From Rhodoferax sp. (GTDB taxonomy: Bacteria > Pseudomonadota > Gammaproteobacteria > Burkholderiales > Burkholderiaceae_C), in assembly GCA_031291305.1 (NCBI GenBank), contig JARLJH010000013.1, positions 1-52,579 on the forward strand: 52,579 nt of DNA, in the 5' to 3' direction. The notes beneath the pieces are model-generated. The model was given only the letters and a program-made list of their open reading frames with translations, had not been told where the DNA came from and did no database searches. This document shows, piece after piece, positions 1-11,100 of this stretch. Positions within the stretch are counted from its first letter, which is position 1, and each line of letters starts with the position of its first letter. The position numbers and the translations under genes are program-made.

Positions 1-84
1 CCTGATAGAAAAAGAAGCCAAGAGAAACCAAGCCCAAAAACCGGGCACCGTAAACTTCCAGCTTTAACCCGGTCAAGCCACCAG

Positions 85-1134
85 TCAGAAGTTCTCAACT
101 TCCTCCGCCTTCAGGCTCATACCTGGATTGGAAAATACTACATCGGCCACGGCGTAACCACCTTCAAACACAAAAACGGTGGGCAGACCGGCCTTGGCAA
201 GGTCCTCGCCAACCTGCAGATAGTCCTGCGTTTGCAGCGTGAATCCGGCAATCGGGTCACCCACAAAGGTATCCATACCCAATGACACCACCAGCGCCTG
301 CGCACCAAACTTGGCGATGTCCGACAAGGCCTGTTGCAAGGTGGCACGCCAAACGTCAAAACCGGTACCACGTGGTAATGGCCAATTGCGGTTGAAATCA
401 CGCCCGGCCCCAGCGCCCAGTTCATCCGCATAACCCAGGTAAAACGGGTATTCGGTCTGCGGGTCGCCGTGGATGCTGGTGAAATAGACATCTGCGCGTT
501 CATAGAAAATGGCCTGCGTGCCGTTGCCGTGGTGGTAGTCCAGGTCCAGAATCGCCACCCGCTCAAAGCCCTGCGTGCGTAACTGTTGAGCCGCCAGCGC
601 GGCATTGTTCAAGAAACAGTAACCACCAAAAAAATCTGCACCGGCATGGTGGCCAGGTGGCCGCGTCAGAGCGAAAGCGGCGCGCTCGCCGCCCGCCACG
701 GCCACCGCCGCGCTCAGGGCACAGTCTGCTCCCGCCCGTGCAGCTTCCCAGGTGCCCGATGTCAGCGGCGAACCCGCATCCATAGAAAACAAGCCCATGC
801 GCGCCGCAAAGTTGCTGGGCAACACTTCAGATCGCAAAGTGCGCACCGGCCACACCGACGGCAACGCATCACGTTCGGCGTTGGCCACGTCCAACCCCAC
901 CCACTCGTCCCAGGCGCTGGCCAGAAAGTCCAGGTAACGCTGGCTGTGCACGCCCAGTAAAACGCTGCCGTCAAACGCCTCGGGCACCACCACCAAGCCC
1001 AACCTGCGCTTTTCCAGCTCGGCCAGCACATGATCCACCCTGGCTGGCACTTCAAAACACGGCACCAGTTCGCCGCGAAACATTTCAAACTTACCCTGAT
1101 GCCTGGCATGAAGTTGGTTGAAAAAGGTGATCAC
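85..1134 (-). CDS. Histone deacetylase family protein (acetylpolyamine/AcuC-like amidohydrolase)
   Basis: Zinc-dependent deacetylase of the arginase/deacetylase fold, probably cytosolic, removing acetyl groups from polyamines or lysine. Visible signatures are RPPGHHAG (residues 158-165, active-site His pair), DLDYHHGNGT (197-206), with D199 and H201 as expected zinc ligands, SLGMD with D288 as the third ligand, and FEGGYAV carrying the likely catalytic Tyr. At 349 residues it has the usual length of bacterial class II HDAC-like enzymes. It starts at GTG (1132-1134), preceded on the minus strand by a GGAG ribosome site about 5 nt away. There is no signal peptide. It runs divergently from the signalling operon and shows no co-transcribed partner in the window. 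The substrate cannot be told from the sequence. Confidence 0.9.
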   Translation of the reverse strand: MITFFNQLHARHQGKFEMFRGELVPCFEVPARVDHVLAELEKRRLGLVVVPEAFDGSVLLGVHSQRYLDFLASAWDEWVGLDVANAERDALPSVWPVRTLRSEVLPSNFAARMGLFSMDAGSPLTSGTWEAARAGADCALSAAVAVAGGERAAFALTRPPGHHAGADFFGGYCFLNNAALAAQQLRTQGFERVAILDLDYHHGNGTQAIFYERADVYFTSIHGDPQTEYPFYLGYADELGAGAGRDFNRNWPLPRGTGFDVWRATLQQALSDIAKFGAQALVVSLGMDTFVGDPIAGFTLQTQDYLQVGEDLAKAGLPTVFVFEGGYAVADVVFSNPGMSLKAEEVENF

Positions 1135-1398
1135 ACTGACTCCGAAGTTCTGAATTTGGCGGGACCTAGTATGCCCTTCTCAGCCGTATCCCCCTCTTCT
1201 CCAAACCAGGACAGCAACGATTTCAGTCTGGTTTTAATCGTGCTCCAGCTTTGTATTTGTCAAGGATGAAGACGTGGCAAGGCAGATAATTGGCGTCTGC
1301 TACCCATCAGAAGAACGGAGAGCGCCTTCGTTCGTGGCAGCGGCACCGGTATCGACCTTTCGAACGTACGCCGCATTCCAGATCAAGTGAGGTGGAAC

Positions 1399-2922
1399 AT
1401 GAAAATCCAGGCATCCGAAAAGGTGTCTTTGACCACTAGAAATCGGCAAGATTTTCTGGGTTCCCACACTTGTAGCGCGCGCGTGGCAGCAACAGTTGCG
1501 CTACTGATCAATCTGATCTTGATGTCATTCGCCGGAGCAGGACAGGTCGCGACCTACAACGCTGTTCCGCGCAGCGCGGCGACGACCATTTCCGAGGTGG
1601 GAATAGAACGTCCTAACCCGACGGATACAAGGTCCACGCAGTTACCGACCGACAAAACACCGCACACAATCAATTGGATGGGGCACTGGTACAAAGCCGA
1701 CAAGCGATATGACTTGGTACTCGAAATGGCGAGGGAATTTTCGTTTCGCCATCAAGACACCCATGTCAACCTTCAATTTCCAGAGCAGATCGTCGGGACC
1801 AACGACAAGGTTGTTGTCGCCCATCTGATTGCCGACATGATCAAACACAAAAAAATCGACTGGGACATCGTATGGATGGACAACCTTATCTACCAATTCG
1901 TTGCCGAAGAATTGAATGACCCGCTCTGGGGGCGCAAGCACCTCGTTGACTTTAAAGAAGTATCCGGATTTGTCCAAAGCCAGAAGCCATTCATCATCGA
2001 AGACCCCGCCTATCGCAATCAAACCGGCGGCATTCTCGTCGGCCCCTATATCGAGGGATATTACTACGCGCTGTATTACAACAGTACCCTGGCGGCGAAA
2101 GTTGGGATACAGGTCAAACCATTCGGAATGACATTCGAGGACCTGCTCGGCTATGTCAAAGCCGCAGCCCAATACAACCAGACCGCCACCGACAAAATTC
2201 CGATTTTTTTCGATGCCCATGACATGCCGTCCATGGAGGTGCTCTTCCAGAACCTGGTCAAATCCTGGATCGCCGACTACGGAGCGACGACGACCGAGCA
2301 GAGCAGCCCGAAGAAACTTGAAGCGATGTACAAGGGGTTTCAGGCGTTTGAAGAACTCGGGAAGTACATGCCGCTGATTCCTTCCTATGCGAGCAATGCG
2401 TGGTTCCTCACAAGGGATGTGCCGCTGAACGACAAGGCACTCTTCTATATCAGTGGCACCTGGATGTACAGCCGTTGGCGGGACATCGACGTTGCCAAAT
2501 CCACCAAAATGATTCCGACCGAGCTGCCAGTTTTCAAACCCGTCAACTACGGTTTGGGCGGTGTCATTCCAGCTTGGGCGGTGATGAAAGATTCACCCCA
2601 CCGCGAGGCGGCTATCCGCCTGATCATGTCGATGTCAACCCCCAGGATCGCAGAGAAATGGGTGCAATACACAAAAACTCCCACCGGCATTGCAGGCGAT
2701 TTTTCCAAGGCAACCATAGGCGGCGATGTGTATGAGGTCTATCAGAGAACACTTTCCGAAAAGTATGGGAACCGGGTGCAATATTCGTTCAATGCCGCTT
2801 ACCTGATTGGCAAAAACAACAGTCTTCTGCAAAAGGATATTGTGGATATTCTCTGGAAACTGCTGGAAGGAAAAATGACTGCAGATCAGGCTCAGCGCTC
2901 GATTCTGGTCAAAATGAAATAG
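1399..2922 (+). CDS. Secreted extracellular solute-binding protein (family 1-like), no cognate transporter nearby
   Basis: Periplasmic binding protein of the sugar/polyol type by overall pattern, 507 residues. I start at ATG 1399, because GAGGTG lies just upstream; an in-frame GTG at 1387 is the alternative. The N-terminus is long and polar, followed by a hydrophobic stretch (VAATVALLINLILMSFAGAG, about residues 26-45), which suggests an unusually late signal sequence or anchor. After a low-complexity linker the binding domain begins near INWMGHWYKAD. No permease or ATPase gene is adjacent. Instead a histidine kinase starts only 6-12 bp after the stop, so the protein is more likely a sensory ligand-binding component than a transporter subunit. 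The family assignment is by sequence style only, and the ligand is unknown. Confidence 0.75.
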   Translation: MKIQASEKVSLTTRNRQDFLGSHTCSARVAATVALLINLILMSFAGAGQVATYNAVPRSAATTISEVGIERPNPTDTRSTQLPTDKTPHTINWMGHWYKADKRYDLVLEMAREFSFRHQDTHVNLQFPEQIVGTNDKVVVAHLIADMIKHKKIDWDIVWMDNLIYQFVAEELNDPLWGRKHLVDFKEVSGFVQSQKPFIIEDPAYRNQTGGILVGPYIEGYYYALYYNSTLAAKVGIQVKPFGMTFEDLLGYVKAAAQYNQTATDKIPIFFDAHDMPSMEVLFQNLVKSWIADYGATTTEQSSPKKLEAMYKGFQAFEELGKYMPLIPSYASNAWFLTRDVPLNDKALFYISGTWMYSRWRDIDVAKSTKMIPTELPVFKPVNYGLGGVIPAWAVMKDSPHREAAIRLIMSMSTPRIAEKWVQYTKTPTGIAGDFSKATIGGDVYEVYQRTLSEKYGNRVQYSFNAAYLIGKNNSLLQKDIVDILWKLLEGKMTADQAQRSILVKMK

Positions 2923-2928
2923 TGCACA

Positions 2929-5199
2929 GTGATCATGAACCACTTCACCAAAAGCCTGCGCTTCAAGGTCACCATCCTGGTGATCACGGTTGAGTTGTTG
3001 ATATTGTCCGCACTAGGCGGTTTTTACACGCATCGTTTCAGCCAGGAGATCGACAATGCAATCATCGCCAGGCTCTCGATTGCGGGCTTGCTGATGACCC
3101 GTGGAGAACTGAGCTTTGATGCGGTCAGCGACAGGCGGACGATGGAGGGACTGCTCCGTGCGCCGTATAGCGAGGGTATCGTGATCGGTCTTGACGGTCA
3201 CGTCTATTACTCTTTCGACCCTGCCCGGCGGGACACTCATCTCGATGAGATTGATGGATTGAAGTTGCCGGGCTCTGAATCATCGCCCTTGGCGGTTGAC
3301 ACACCTGATCTGATTGTGCCGATTCAGGACAGCAGCGGAACCTACCTGACTTGTCTCTCGCCCCTGCGACCCAATGGAAAGCTCACCGGCTATCTCTATT
3401 TGAAGGTAGGAACCAAGACAACGGAAACTGAGAAGAAAAAAGTCGCCATCCTCTTCGCCGTCGGCTCGCTTGCGACAGTCACATTTACCGCAGCAATACT
3501 CACCTTACTGCTCAATTTTCTGGTTATCAGGCGGCTCAACGATCTGATCGACATCTTCCGCCGTTTCGCGCTGGGAGACTATGCGGCTCGTGCGCAAGCC
3601 TTGGATGGTGGCGACGAATTTGCCACACTCATGGATGGTTTTAACGGTCTGGCCAAGCGTTTGGAAGAAACCGTGGCGCACTTGAGCGAAAGCGAGACCC
3701 TGCTAAACACCACTCAGCGACTATCCAAAGTGGGAGGTTGGGAGGTTGACATCAAATCGGGCAAGGCGTTCTGGACGGATGAACTATATCGGCTCCATGA
3801 AATACCCAAGGGTTCCGACATCGATCATCGCAAGGAGAGTTTTGCGTGTTATTCGCCAGAAGACAGACAAACTCTCAACGAAGCATTTACGCGCGCTTGC
3901 GAGCTGGGCGAACCGTACGACCTTGAGTTGCCATTCACCACTTACACCGGCAAGCCCTTGTGGGTCCGCACGACCGCCCAACCCGTCTATGAGGATGGCA
4001 AGGTGGTGCGACTCGTTGGGAACCTGATGGATATCACCGAACGCAAGCAGGCAGAGGAGGCTCTGCGCCTTTCGTCAGAACGGCTGCAACTGGCCACGCG
4101 CGTTGCGAATATCGGCATCTGGGACTGGGATATACCCAGGAACAGTTTGGTGTGGGATGACTCGATGTACCAGTTATACGGTATTCGCAAGGGTGACTTC
4201 AGTGAGGCCTACGATGCATGGATAAGCACCATTCATCCCGAGGACAAGGCGCATACGGACGGAGAAATTCAGGCAGCGTTGCGCGGCGAGCATGAGTACG
4301 CACCCGAATTCCGCATTGTTCGCCCGGATGGCAGCATCCGCAACATCAAGGCGGTCTCGCGAACAACACGGGACCAGGAGGGCAAACCCCTGCGCATGAT
4401 CGGCACAAACATTGACATCACCGAACTCAAACTGGCAGAAACGAGCATACGCACGCTCAACCAGACACTAGAGCAGCGCGTTGCTGATCGCACAGCGCAA
4501 CTGGAAGCGGCAAACAAGGAGCTCGAAGCCTTCGCCTACTCCGTCTCGCACGATCTACGTGCGCCACTGCGCCACATTGACGGCTTTCTTGACTTGCTCA
4601 AGGCAAGAACGACCGGTTCGCTCGATGATAAAAGCAAGCATTACATGGACACCATCTCGGATGCTGCCCGGCGCATGGGCACGCTGATCGACGATTTGCT
4701 GGGCTTCTCACGCATGGGGCGAAAGGAAATGGCGGCCGAACGCGTGGATCTGGACATCTTGCTGCAAGAGGTCATCCATGAATTCGATTCGGAAACACGG
4801 GGCAGAAACATAGATTGGCACATTGGCGAATTGCCCGCAGTCACCGGTGATCGCGCCATGTTGCGCGTCGTTCTGCTCAATCTGATCTCAAACGCCTTGA
4901 AATTCACCCAGAAACGCGAAAAAGCAAGCATCGAAATCGGCAGCCAGCCCGGTGCAGGGGAAGCTGTCATCATCTTCGTGCGCGACAACGGTGCCGGGTT
5001 TGACATGCTGTACGCCGATAAGCTGTTTGGCGTATTCCAGCGTCTGCATAGCAGCGATGAGTTTGAAGGCACCGGCATTGGCCTGGCAAATGTGCACCGC
5101 ATCATCAATCGGCATGGTGGCAAGACTTGGGCAGAGGGCAAGGTCGATGGCGGTGCAAGCTTTTATTTTTCACTACCGCAAGCCGTGGGAGCAAAATGA
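2929..5199 (+). CDS. Membrane sensor histidine kinase (HAMP-PAS-PAS-HisKA-HATPase)
   Basis: Hybrid-free sensor kinase, 756 residues from GTG 2929, or 754 from ATG 2935. Order: transmembrane helix (about 10-32), periplasmic sensor region (33-170), second helix (172-199), HAMP (200-252), two PAS folds (about 262-370, with GGWEVDIKSG, and 385-505, with GIWDWDIPRN), a coiled coil (505-530), HisKA with SVSHDLRAPLRH (phospho-His about 541), and an ATPase domain with NLISNALKFT (about 651) and DNGAGF (about 686). The PAS and kinase style is that of kinases paired with Rcp1-like single-domain regulators, and one follows 84 bp downstream. The periplasmic loop could dock the binding protein encoded immediately upstream; that docking is inferred. 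Confidence 0.92.
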   Translation: MIMNHFTKSLRFKVTILVITVELLILSALGGFYTHRFSQEIDNAIIARLSIAGLLMTRGELSFDAVSDRRTMEGLLRAPYSEGIVIGLDGHVYYSFDPARRDTHLDEIDGLKLPGSESSPLAVDTPDLIVPIQDSSGTYLTCLSPLRPNGKLTGYLYLKVGTKTTETEKKKVAILFAVGSLATVTFTAAILTLLLNFLVIRRLNDLIDIFRRFALGDYAARAQALDGGDEFATLMDGFNGLAKRLEETVAHLSESETLLNTTQRLSKVGGWEVDIKSGKAFWTDELYRLHEIPKGSDIDHRKESFACYSPEDRQTLNEAFTRACELGEPYDLELPFTTYTGKPLWVRTTAQPVYEDGKVVRLVGNLMDITERKQAEEALRLSSERLQLATRVANIGIWDWDIPRNSLVWDDSMYQLYGIRKGDFSEAYDAWISTIHPEDKAHTDGEIQAALRGEHEYAPEFRIVRPDGSIRNIKAVSRTTRDQEGKPLRMIGTNIDITELKLAETSIRTLNQTLEQRVADRTAQLEAANKELEAFAYSVSHDLRAPLRHIDGFLDLLKARTTGSLDDKSKHYMDTISDAARRMGTLIDDLLGFSRMGRKEMAAERVDLDILLQEVIHEFDSETRGRNIDWHIGELPAVTGDRAMLRVVLLNLISNALKFTQKREKASIEIGSQPGAGEAVIIFVRDNGAGFDMLYADKLFGVFQRLHSSDEFEGTGIGLANVHRIINRHGGKTWAEGKVDGGASFYFSLPQAVGAK

Positions 5200-5283
5200 G
5201 ATACCCATGGATGCTTGGCACGCAGGCGACAGTAACGGCAAGGAATGCTGAATTGATTAATCCAACTGTATTGGAGGTGCGCG

Positions 5284-5721
5284 ATGTCTGAACTAAAGTC
5301 AATCCTGCTGGCAGAAGACAACCCTCAGGACGCCGAACTGATCATGGAAGCCTTGAACGAACACAAGCTGGCCAACCGGGTCACCCTCGTCAAGGACGGT
5401 GTGGAAGCAATGGAATATCTGCATGCCGAAGGCAAGTACAAAGGGCGCACGCCAGGCAATCCAGCGGTGGCGGTGCTCGATATCAAAATGCCGCGCATGG
5501 ATGGCATCGAAGTGTTACGAGCCATCCGATCTGACCCAGCATTGAAATTGATGCCCGTCGTGATGCTTACCTCTTCACGGGAAGAGCAGGACCTGATACG
5601 CAGTTATGAACTTGGCAGCAACGCTTACGTCGTCAAGCCTGTGAAATTTTCAGACTTTATCGCTGCAGTGAAGCAGCTCGGCATATTTTGGGCCATTCTG
5701 AACGAACTGCCTCGGGGGTAA
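5284..5721 (+). CDS. Single-domain response regulator (Rcp1-like)
   Basis: Stand-alone receiver domain, 145 residues, with no output domain. Acidic pocket residues are in LLAEDNPQD; the phospho-acceptor is D66 in VAVLDIKMPRMDG; the conserved Thr/Ser is in VVMLTSS and the Lys in VVKPVKF. The extended loop with the EGKYKGR segment is typical of the Rcp1 type paired with phytochrome-like or PAS kinases. A strong ribosome site, TTGGAGGT, precedes ATG 5284. It lies between the kinase and the GGDEF/EAL protein on the same strand, so it probably relays phosphate or tunes the kinase within the same pathway. Confidence 0.92.
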   Translation: MSELKSILLAEDNPQDAELIMEALNEHKLANRVTLVKDGVEAMEYLHAEGKYKGRTPGNPAVAVLDIKMPRMDGIEVLRAIRSDPALKLMPVVMLTSSREEQDLIRSYELGSNAYVVKPVKFSDFIAAVKQLGIFWAILNELPRG

Positions 5722-5769
5722 GCTTTCGAACGGACAAGTTATGTTGAACGAACCACCGATGGTCAAACC

Positions 5770-8100
5770 ATGAGTACTGCAATGGATGTCGCCAGACCTC
5801 TGCGGATTCTGCACCTTGAGGACTCCCCTCAGGATGCTGAACTCGTTCGGGAGTGGTTGATCGGCGCCGAACTTTTCATGCAGTTGGATTGGGCAGCCAA
5901 CGAACAGGAATTTGTGTCTTTCCTGCAGCGTGGCAGCTACGATCTGATTCTGGCGGACTACCGACTCCCCGGTTTTGACGCTCCGGCGGCACTGCTTCTA
6001 GCAAAATCCTACTGTCCCGACATTCCCTTCATTGCCGTGACCGGTGCAGTCGGCGAGGAAGAGGCTGTGGCATTTCTCAAGCAAGGTGCTACGGACTATG
6101 TACTCAAAGGGCGACTATCCAAACTGCCAGGGGCCATTGAGCGGGCACTTGATGAGTGTCGTGAGCGCCGGGCACGCAGACAGGCGGAGGAAATGCTTCT
6201 CCGACTCAACCGTGAACTGCACGCTATCAGTCACTGCAACCAGATTCTGGTGCGTGCCGACAGCGAGAAATCTCTGCTTGATGCCATCTGCCGCATTGTT
6301 TGTGACGACGCTGGCTACTGCATGGCCTGGGTGGGATACGCCGAGAATGACGAGGCCAAAACCATCCGCATTGCCGCCAGTGCCGACGTCAAGCCTGGCT
6401 ATCTCGAAGCAGCAGGACTTACCTGGGCAGACACGGAACGCGGTCTTGGCGCCGCCGGAACAGCCATCCGTAGCGGAAAGAGCGCCTTCATCGCAGATTT
6501 TGCAACTGACCCACGGGCCGTTCCCTGGCGCAGTGCTGCCTTGCAGCACGGCTATCGATCATGCCTTTGCCTCCCCCTCAAGGACGACAGTACGCACACT
6601 TTTGGCGTGCTGGTCATCTATTCCTTGCAACCCGATGCTTTCTGCCCAGAGGAAATACGAATGCTGGAAGAGCTGTCCGGTGACCTCGCCTTTGGTATTG
6701 GTGCCCTACGCACGCGCGCCGAACGAACAAAGGCAGAACAACGCATCGAACATCTGGCCTTTTACGACCCGCTGACCGAGTTGCCCAACCGGCGCCTGTT
6801 GATGGATCGCCTGCGTCAAGCCATGTCAGGCAGCATGCGCAGCCAGCAAACCTGCGCCTTGCTGTTTGTTGACCTGGATAACTTCAAAATGCTCAACGAC
6901 ACCTGCGGTCACGATGTTGGCGACCAGTTGCTGACCGAAGTGGCACGTCGGCTGACCACCTGCATTCGCGAAGGCGACACCATCTCGCGCCTGGGGGGTG
7001 ACGAATTTGTGGTCATGCTGGTGGGCTTAAGCGAACACGCCTCGGAAGCAGCGGCACAGGCCAAAGCCATTGGAGAGAAGGTGTTGTCAACCCTGAACCA
7101 GCCCTATGCCATAGGCGGTCAAGTACGCCACAGCACCGCCAGCATTGGTGCAACCCTCTTCATGGGCAACGAGAGCTCCGTGGATGAACCATTGAAACAA
7201 GCCGACATTGCCATGTACCAAGCCAAGTCGGCAGGTCGCAATACCTTGCGCTTCTTCGACCCCGACATGCAGGCCGCCTTGGCCGCACGCGCCGAGCTGG
7301 AAGCCGCTTTGCGACAAGGCATAGATCAGCGGCAATTCGTTCTTCACTACCAGGCGCAGGTACGTGGTCGCTACAACATCGTTGGCGCAGAAGCGCTGAT
7401 CCGCTGGCACCATCCCACGCACGGTTTGGTGGCACCCGACCAATTCATCCCGCTGGCTGAGGAAACCGGCCTGATCCTGCCAATTGGGCAGTGGGTCCTT
7501 GAAGAAGCCTGTACCCAGCTAGCAAGCTGGGCTCATGACCCGCGCTATCGTGACCTGCACCTGGCCGTCAATGTCAGTGCACGGCAGTTTCGCCAGGAGG
7601 ATTTCGTAGATCAGGTGCGCAACGCGCTGGAGCGCGCCGGAGCCCCTGCAACACACCTCAAGCTCGAACTGACCGAAAGCCTTGTGCTCGACAACATCAC
7701 TGACAGCATTAACAAAATGCATGTGCTCAAGAAACTCGGCGTGAATTTCTCCATGGACGACTTCGGCACCGGCTATTCATCCCTGTCTTACCTGACCCGA
7801 CTACCGCTGCATCAACTGAAGATCGACCAATCCTTTGTCCACAACCTACCGGACAGCCAGAACGACGCGGTGGTCGCCCAGGCCATCATCACACTGGCCA
7901 ACAGTCTGGGACTGGAAGTGATTGCCGAAGGTGTCGAGACCGAAGCACAACGGCAATTTCTTGACCAGCATGGCTGCCCCATCTGCCAGGGCTACCTGTT
8001 CAGCAAACCCGTGCCCACTGACCAATTCATCCATCTGCTGCAAAACCAGGTACCCACCAATTACCGGGCCAGCACCGCCTCCAGCGCTTTGCCTGTGTGA
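5770..8100 (+). CDS. REC-GAF-GGDEF-EAL cyclic-di-GMP signalling protein
   Basis: Composite c-di-GMP enzyme, 776 residues. An N-terminal receiver (about 10-130) carries D63 in [14 protein letters not shown]-like domain spans about 165-315. The diguanylate cyclase domain (about 325-490) has an intact RLGGDEF at 407-413, with a canonical RxxD inhibitory site (REGD) five residues before GGDEF. The phosphodiesterase domain (about 510-760) keeps EALIRW (about 540), a Glu in [20 protein letters not shown] and AEGVET, so both activities look intact. No membrane segment is seen. It lies 48 bp after the response regulator, and its own receiver suggests the upstream kinase could phosphorylate it. Its 3' end overlaps the convergent uvrA-like gene by 40 bp. 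Confidence 0.95.
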   Translation: MSTAMDVARPLRILHLEDSPQDAELVREWLIGAELFMQLDWAANEQEFVSFLQRGSYDLILADYRLPGFDAPAALLLAKSYCPDIPFIAVTGAVGEEEAVAFLKQGATDYVLKGRLSKLPGAIERALDECRERRARRQAEEMLLRLNRELHAISHCNQILVRADSEKSLLDAICRIVCDDAGYCMAWVGYAENDEAKTIRIAASADVKPGYLEAAGLTWADTERGLGAAGTAIRSGKSAFIADFATDPRAVPWRSAALQHGYRSCLCLPLKDDSTHTFGVLVIYSLQPDAFCPEEIRMLEELSGDLAFGIGALRTRAERTKAEQRIEHLAFYDPLTELPNRRLLMDRLRQAMSGSMRSQQTCALLFVDLDNFKMLNDTCGHDVGDQLLTEVARRLTTCIREGDTISRLGGDEFVVMLVGLSEHASEAAAQAKAIGEKVLSTLNQPYAIGGQVRHSTASIGATLFMGNESSVDEPLKQADIAMYQAKSAGRNTLRFFDPDMQAALAARAELEAALRQGIDQRQFVLHYQAQVRGRYNIVGAEALIRWHHPTHGLVAPDQFIPLAEETGLILPIGQWVLEEACTQLASWAHDPRYRDLHLAVNVSARQFRQEDFVDQVRNALERAGAPATHLKLELTESLVLDNITDSINKMHVLKKLGVNFSMDDFGTGYSSLSYLTRLPLHQLKIDQSFVHNLPDSQNDAVVAQAIITLANSLGLEVIAEGVETEAQRQFLDQHGCPICQGYLFSKPVPTDQFIHLLQNQVPTNYRASTASSALPV

Positions 8101-11100
8101 GTTCCCAAGCCCACAACCGCCTCGGGCGGGGCAGCGGCCACCACACGCCCACCGGCGTTACCGCCATCCGGGCCCAGGTCAATCACCCAGTCGGCCTCCG
8201 CAATCACATCCAGGTCATGCTCGATGACCACCACACTGTGGCCGCCGTCCACCAGACGATGCAGCACCTTGATGAGCTTTTCCACATCAGCCATGTGCAG
8301 GCCTACCGTGGGTTCGTCCAGCACATAGAGCGTGTGCGGGGCCTTCTGGCCACGGCGGGTGATATCGTCGCGCACCTTGGACAACTCGGTCACCAGCTTG
8401 ATACGCTGCGCCTCACCACCACTAAGCGTCGGTGACGGCTGGCCCAGCGTGAGGTAACCCAGCCCCACATCCTTGAGCAATTGCAGCGGATGCGCGATGA
8501 CCGGCATGGCGGCAAAGAAGTCCACCGCCTCGTCCACTTCCATCTGCAACACGTCACCAATATTCTTGCCGCGCCAAGTCACTGCCTGGGTTTCGGGGTT
8601 GAAGCGTGCACCCTTGCAGGTTTCACACAACACCTTCACATCCGGCAAAAAGCTCATGCCGATGGTGCGAATGCCCTGCCCTTCGCAGCTCGGGCAACGC
8701 CCCTCGCCGGTGTTGAAGCTGAAACGGTTGGCGGCATAACCGCGCGCCTTGGCTTCCAGCGTGTCGGCAAACAGCTTGCGGATGGTGTCCCAGAAGCCAA
8801 TGTAGGTGGCCGGGCAGGAACGCGGTGTTTTGCCGATGGGGGTTTGATCCACTTCCAGCACCCGGTCCACCGTCTCATAACCCGTGACTTGCTCGCAGCC
8901 GGTCCAGGCGATGCTTTCGCCAGCTTCCAACGCGTCATGCCCCGCCTTGGTACTGCGCTTGTGCACCGCCGTTTGTACATTGGTCAGCAGCACATCACGC
9001 GCCAGCGTGGACTTGCCGGAGCCGGACACGCCGGTCACAGCCACCAGCCGCTTGAGCGGGACGCTGACGGTGACGGCTTGCAGGTTATGCATGGAGGCGG
9101 CGTGAACCGTGATCCAACGCTGTGGTTCTTGTTCCGAGACACAGGAATCAACGTCCAGCTTCTTGGCGACTTTCTTCTTTTTTGGCGCAGACACTAAGAC
9201 AAATTTGGCATCTGACCCCACAGTCTCTGCGGCTAAGGGCAGATCAACAGATACATCATCAAATTCACCTCTAGCCCCTATATCAGATGGGCTTGCAGCT
9301 ATCAACTCAAAAGCGCCAACCACCCGCCGCGCTTGCACCGGGTGCCGCATGGCGTGCAGCAAATAACGCCCGGTTTGCGACTCGGCGGCATCCTGAATGT
9401 CAGCCACCGAGCCTTCAGCCACCAGCCGCCCGCCGCGTTTACCCGCACTCGGACCGATGTCGATGATGTGGTCAGCATGGCGGATGGTGTCCTCGTCGTG
9501 CTCCACCACCACCAGCGTGTTGCCCTGGTCGCTGAGCGTTTGTAAAGCGCCCAACAAAATCTGGTTGTCGCGCGCGTGCAGGCCAATCGTCGGCTCGTCC
9601 AGCACGTAACACACGCCTTGCAAATTGCTGCCCAGTTGCGCGGCCAGCCGGATGCGCTGCGCCTCACCACCGCTGAGCGTGGGCGCGCCACGATCCAGCG
9701 TCAGGTAACCCAGGCCGACTTGCTCCAGAAACTTCAGCCGCCCCAAAATCTCGGGCACCAGATCACGCGCAATGTCGGTCTCGCGCTGGCTCATGCGGCC
9801 CACCGTCTGCAAGGTCTCGACCCACAAACGCATGTCGGTCACACTCAGGCGGGCCAGTTCGGTGATGGAAACGCCACCAACAACGTCTAGCGGCATGCGT
9901 GGGGTGTCTGACGTAGCGGAATCAAGGAGGAGGCTCGGGCTCCGCCCGGGCCGGGGGACATCCGCGGAGTCGGACACCCCACGCGTGCTGCGGGTTAACG
10001 CCAAATCGGGCTCCCCCCCCAATTCAAGCCCTATCTGACTGACGGAGCCAAACTTTACCGCCCGCGCCGTGGCGTTCAAACGTGTGCCATTGCACGTAGG
10101 GCACACGGCGTCGACCAGATCTTCCACATCAGCTTCCACAAAGGTTTGCTCGCGGCCCTTGTTCTCGTCATCACGCACCGAATCGTCGAACACTTTGCGC
10201 TGCTCTTTGCTCAGCTTCACGCCCGTGCCCACGCAGTCCGGGCACCAGCCGTGCTTGCTGTTGTATGAAAAAAGGCGCGGGTCCAGCTCGGCATAACTGG
10301 TGCGGCACACCGGACAGGCGCGCAGGGTGGAAAACACGCTGAGCTTGCCGATACCCGCCGTGGACGAACCCGCCTGCATGGCCTCGCTCAAGCCGTCCAA
10401 GCTGGAGAGCACATGCACCACGCCTTTGCCATGCTGCAAGGCATCGGCCAAAGCCTTTCGCAAATCGGCTTCGTTCTCTGGCGCAATGTCCAGGCTGAAC
10501 ACCGGCAACTCAATCGTGTGTTCCTTGAAGCGGTCCAGACGCGGGAAAGCCGTGGTCGGCAAAAAGTTGCCATCCACCCGCAGATGGGTGAAGCCACGCG
10601 GGCGCGCCCACTCGGCCAGCTCGGTGTAGACACCCTTGCGATTCATCACCAAGGGGGCCAGCAGGCCGATGTGCTGACCACGGAAGTTCTTCATCAACTG
10701 CGCGGCGATGCTGTCGGGCGTTTGCGGCGCCACCGGCGTGCCGTCGTGAATGCAGTGCTGGGTGCCAAGTTTGACAAACAGCAGCCGCAAAAAGTGCCAC
10801 ACCTCGGTGGTGGTGCCGACGGTGGATTTGCGCCCACCCCGGCTCAGCCGCTGTTCAATCGCCACCGTGGGCGGAATGCCGTAGACCGCGTCCACCTCGG
10901 GCCGCCCTGCCGGTTGCACGATGCTGCGAGCGTAGGCGTTCAGGCTTTCCAGATAGCGGCGCTGGCCTTCGTTGAACAGAATGTCAAACGCCAACGTGGA
11001 CTTGCCCGAACCGCTGACACCGGTCACCACGGTGAACTGACCGCGCGGAATATTGACGCTCAGGCCCTTGAGGTTGTGTTCGCGGGCGTTGACGATTTGT

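Noticed and set aside
1-84. A hydrophobic reading frame on the minus strand at the left edge that could be the start of another membrane protein gene.
   Set aside because: Too short, with no clear start codon or ribosome site inside the window.
10013-10045. A tenth copy of the dispersed repeat in the uvrA-like gene (GGGCTTG on the minus strand at 10024-10030).
   Set aside because: The partner half at the 19-nt distance matches only about 3 of 7 bases, so it is mentioned only as a possible relic.
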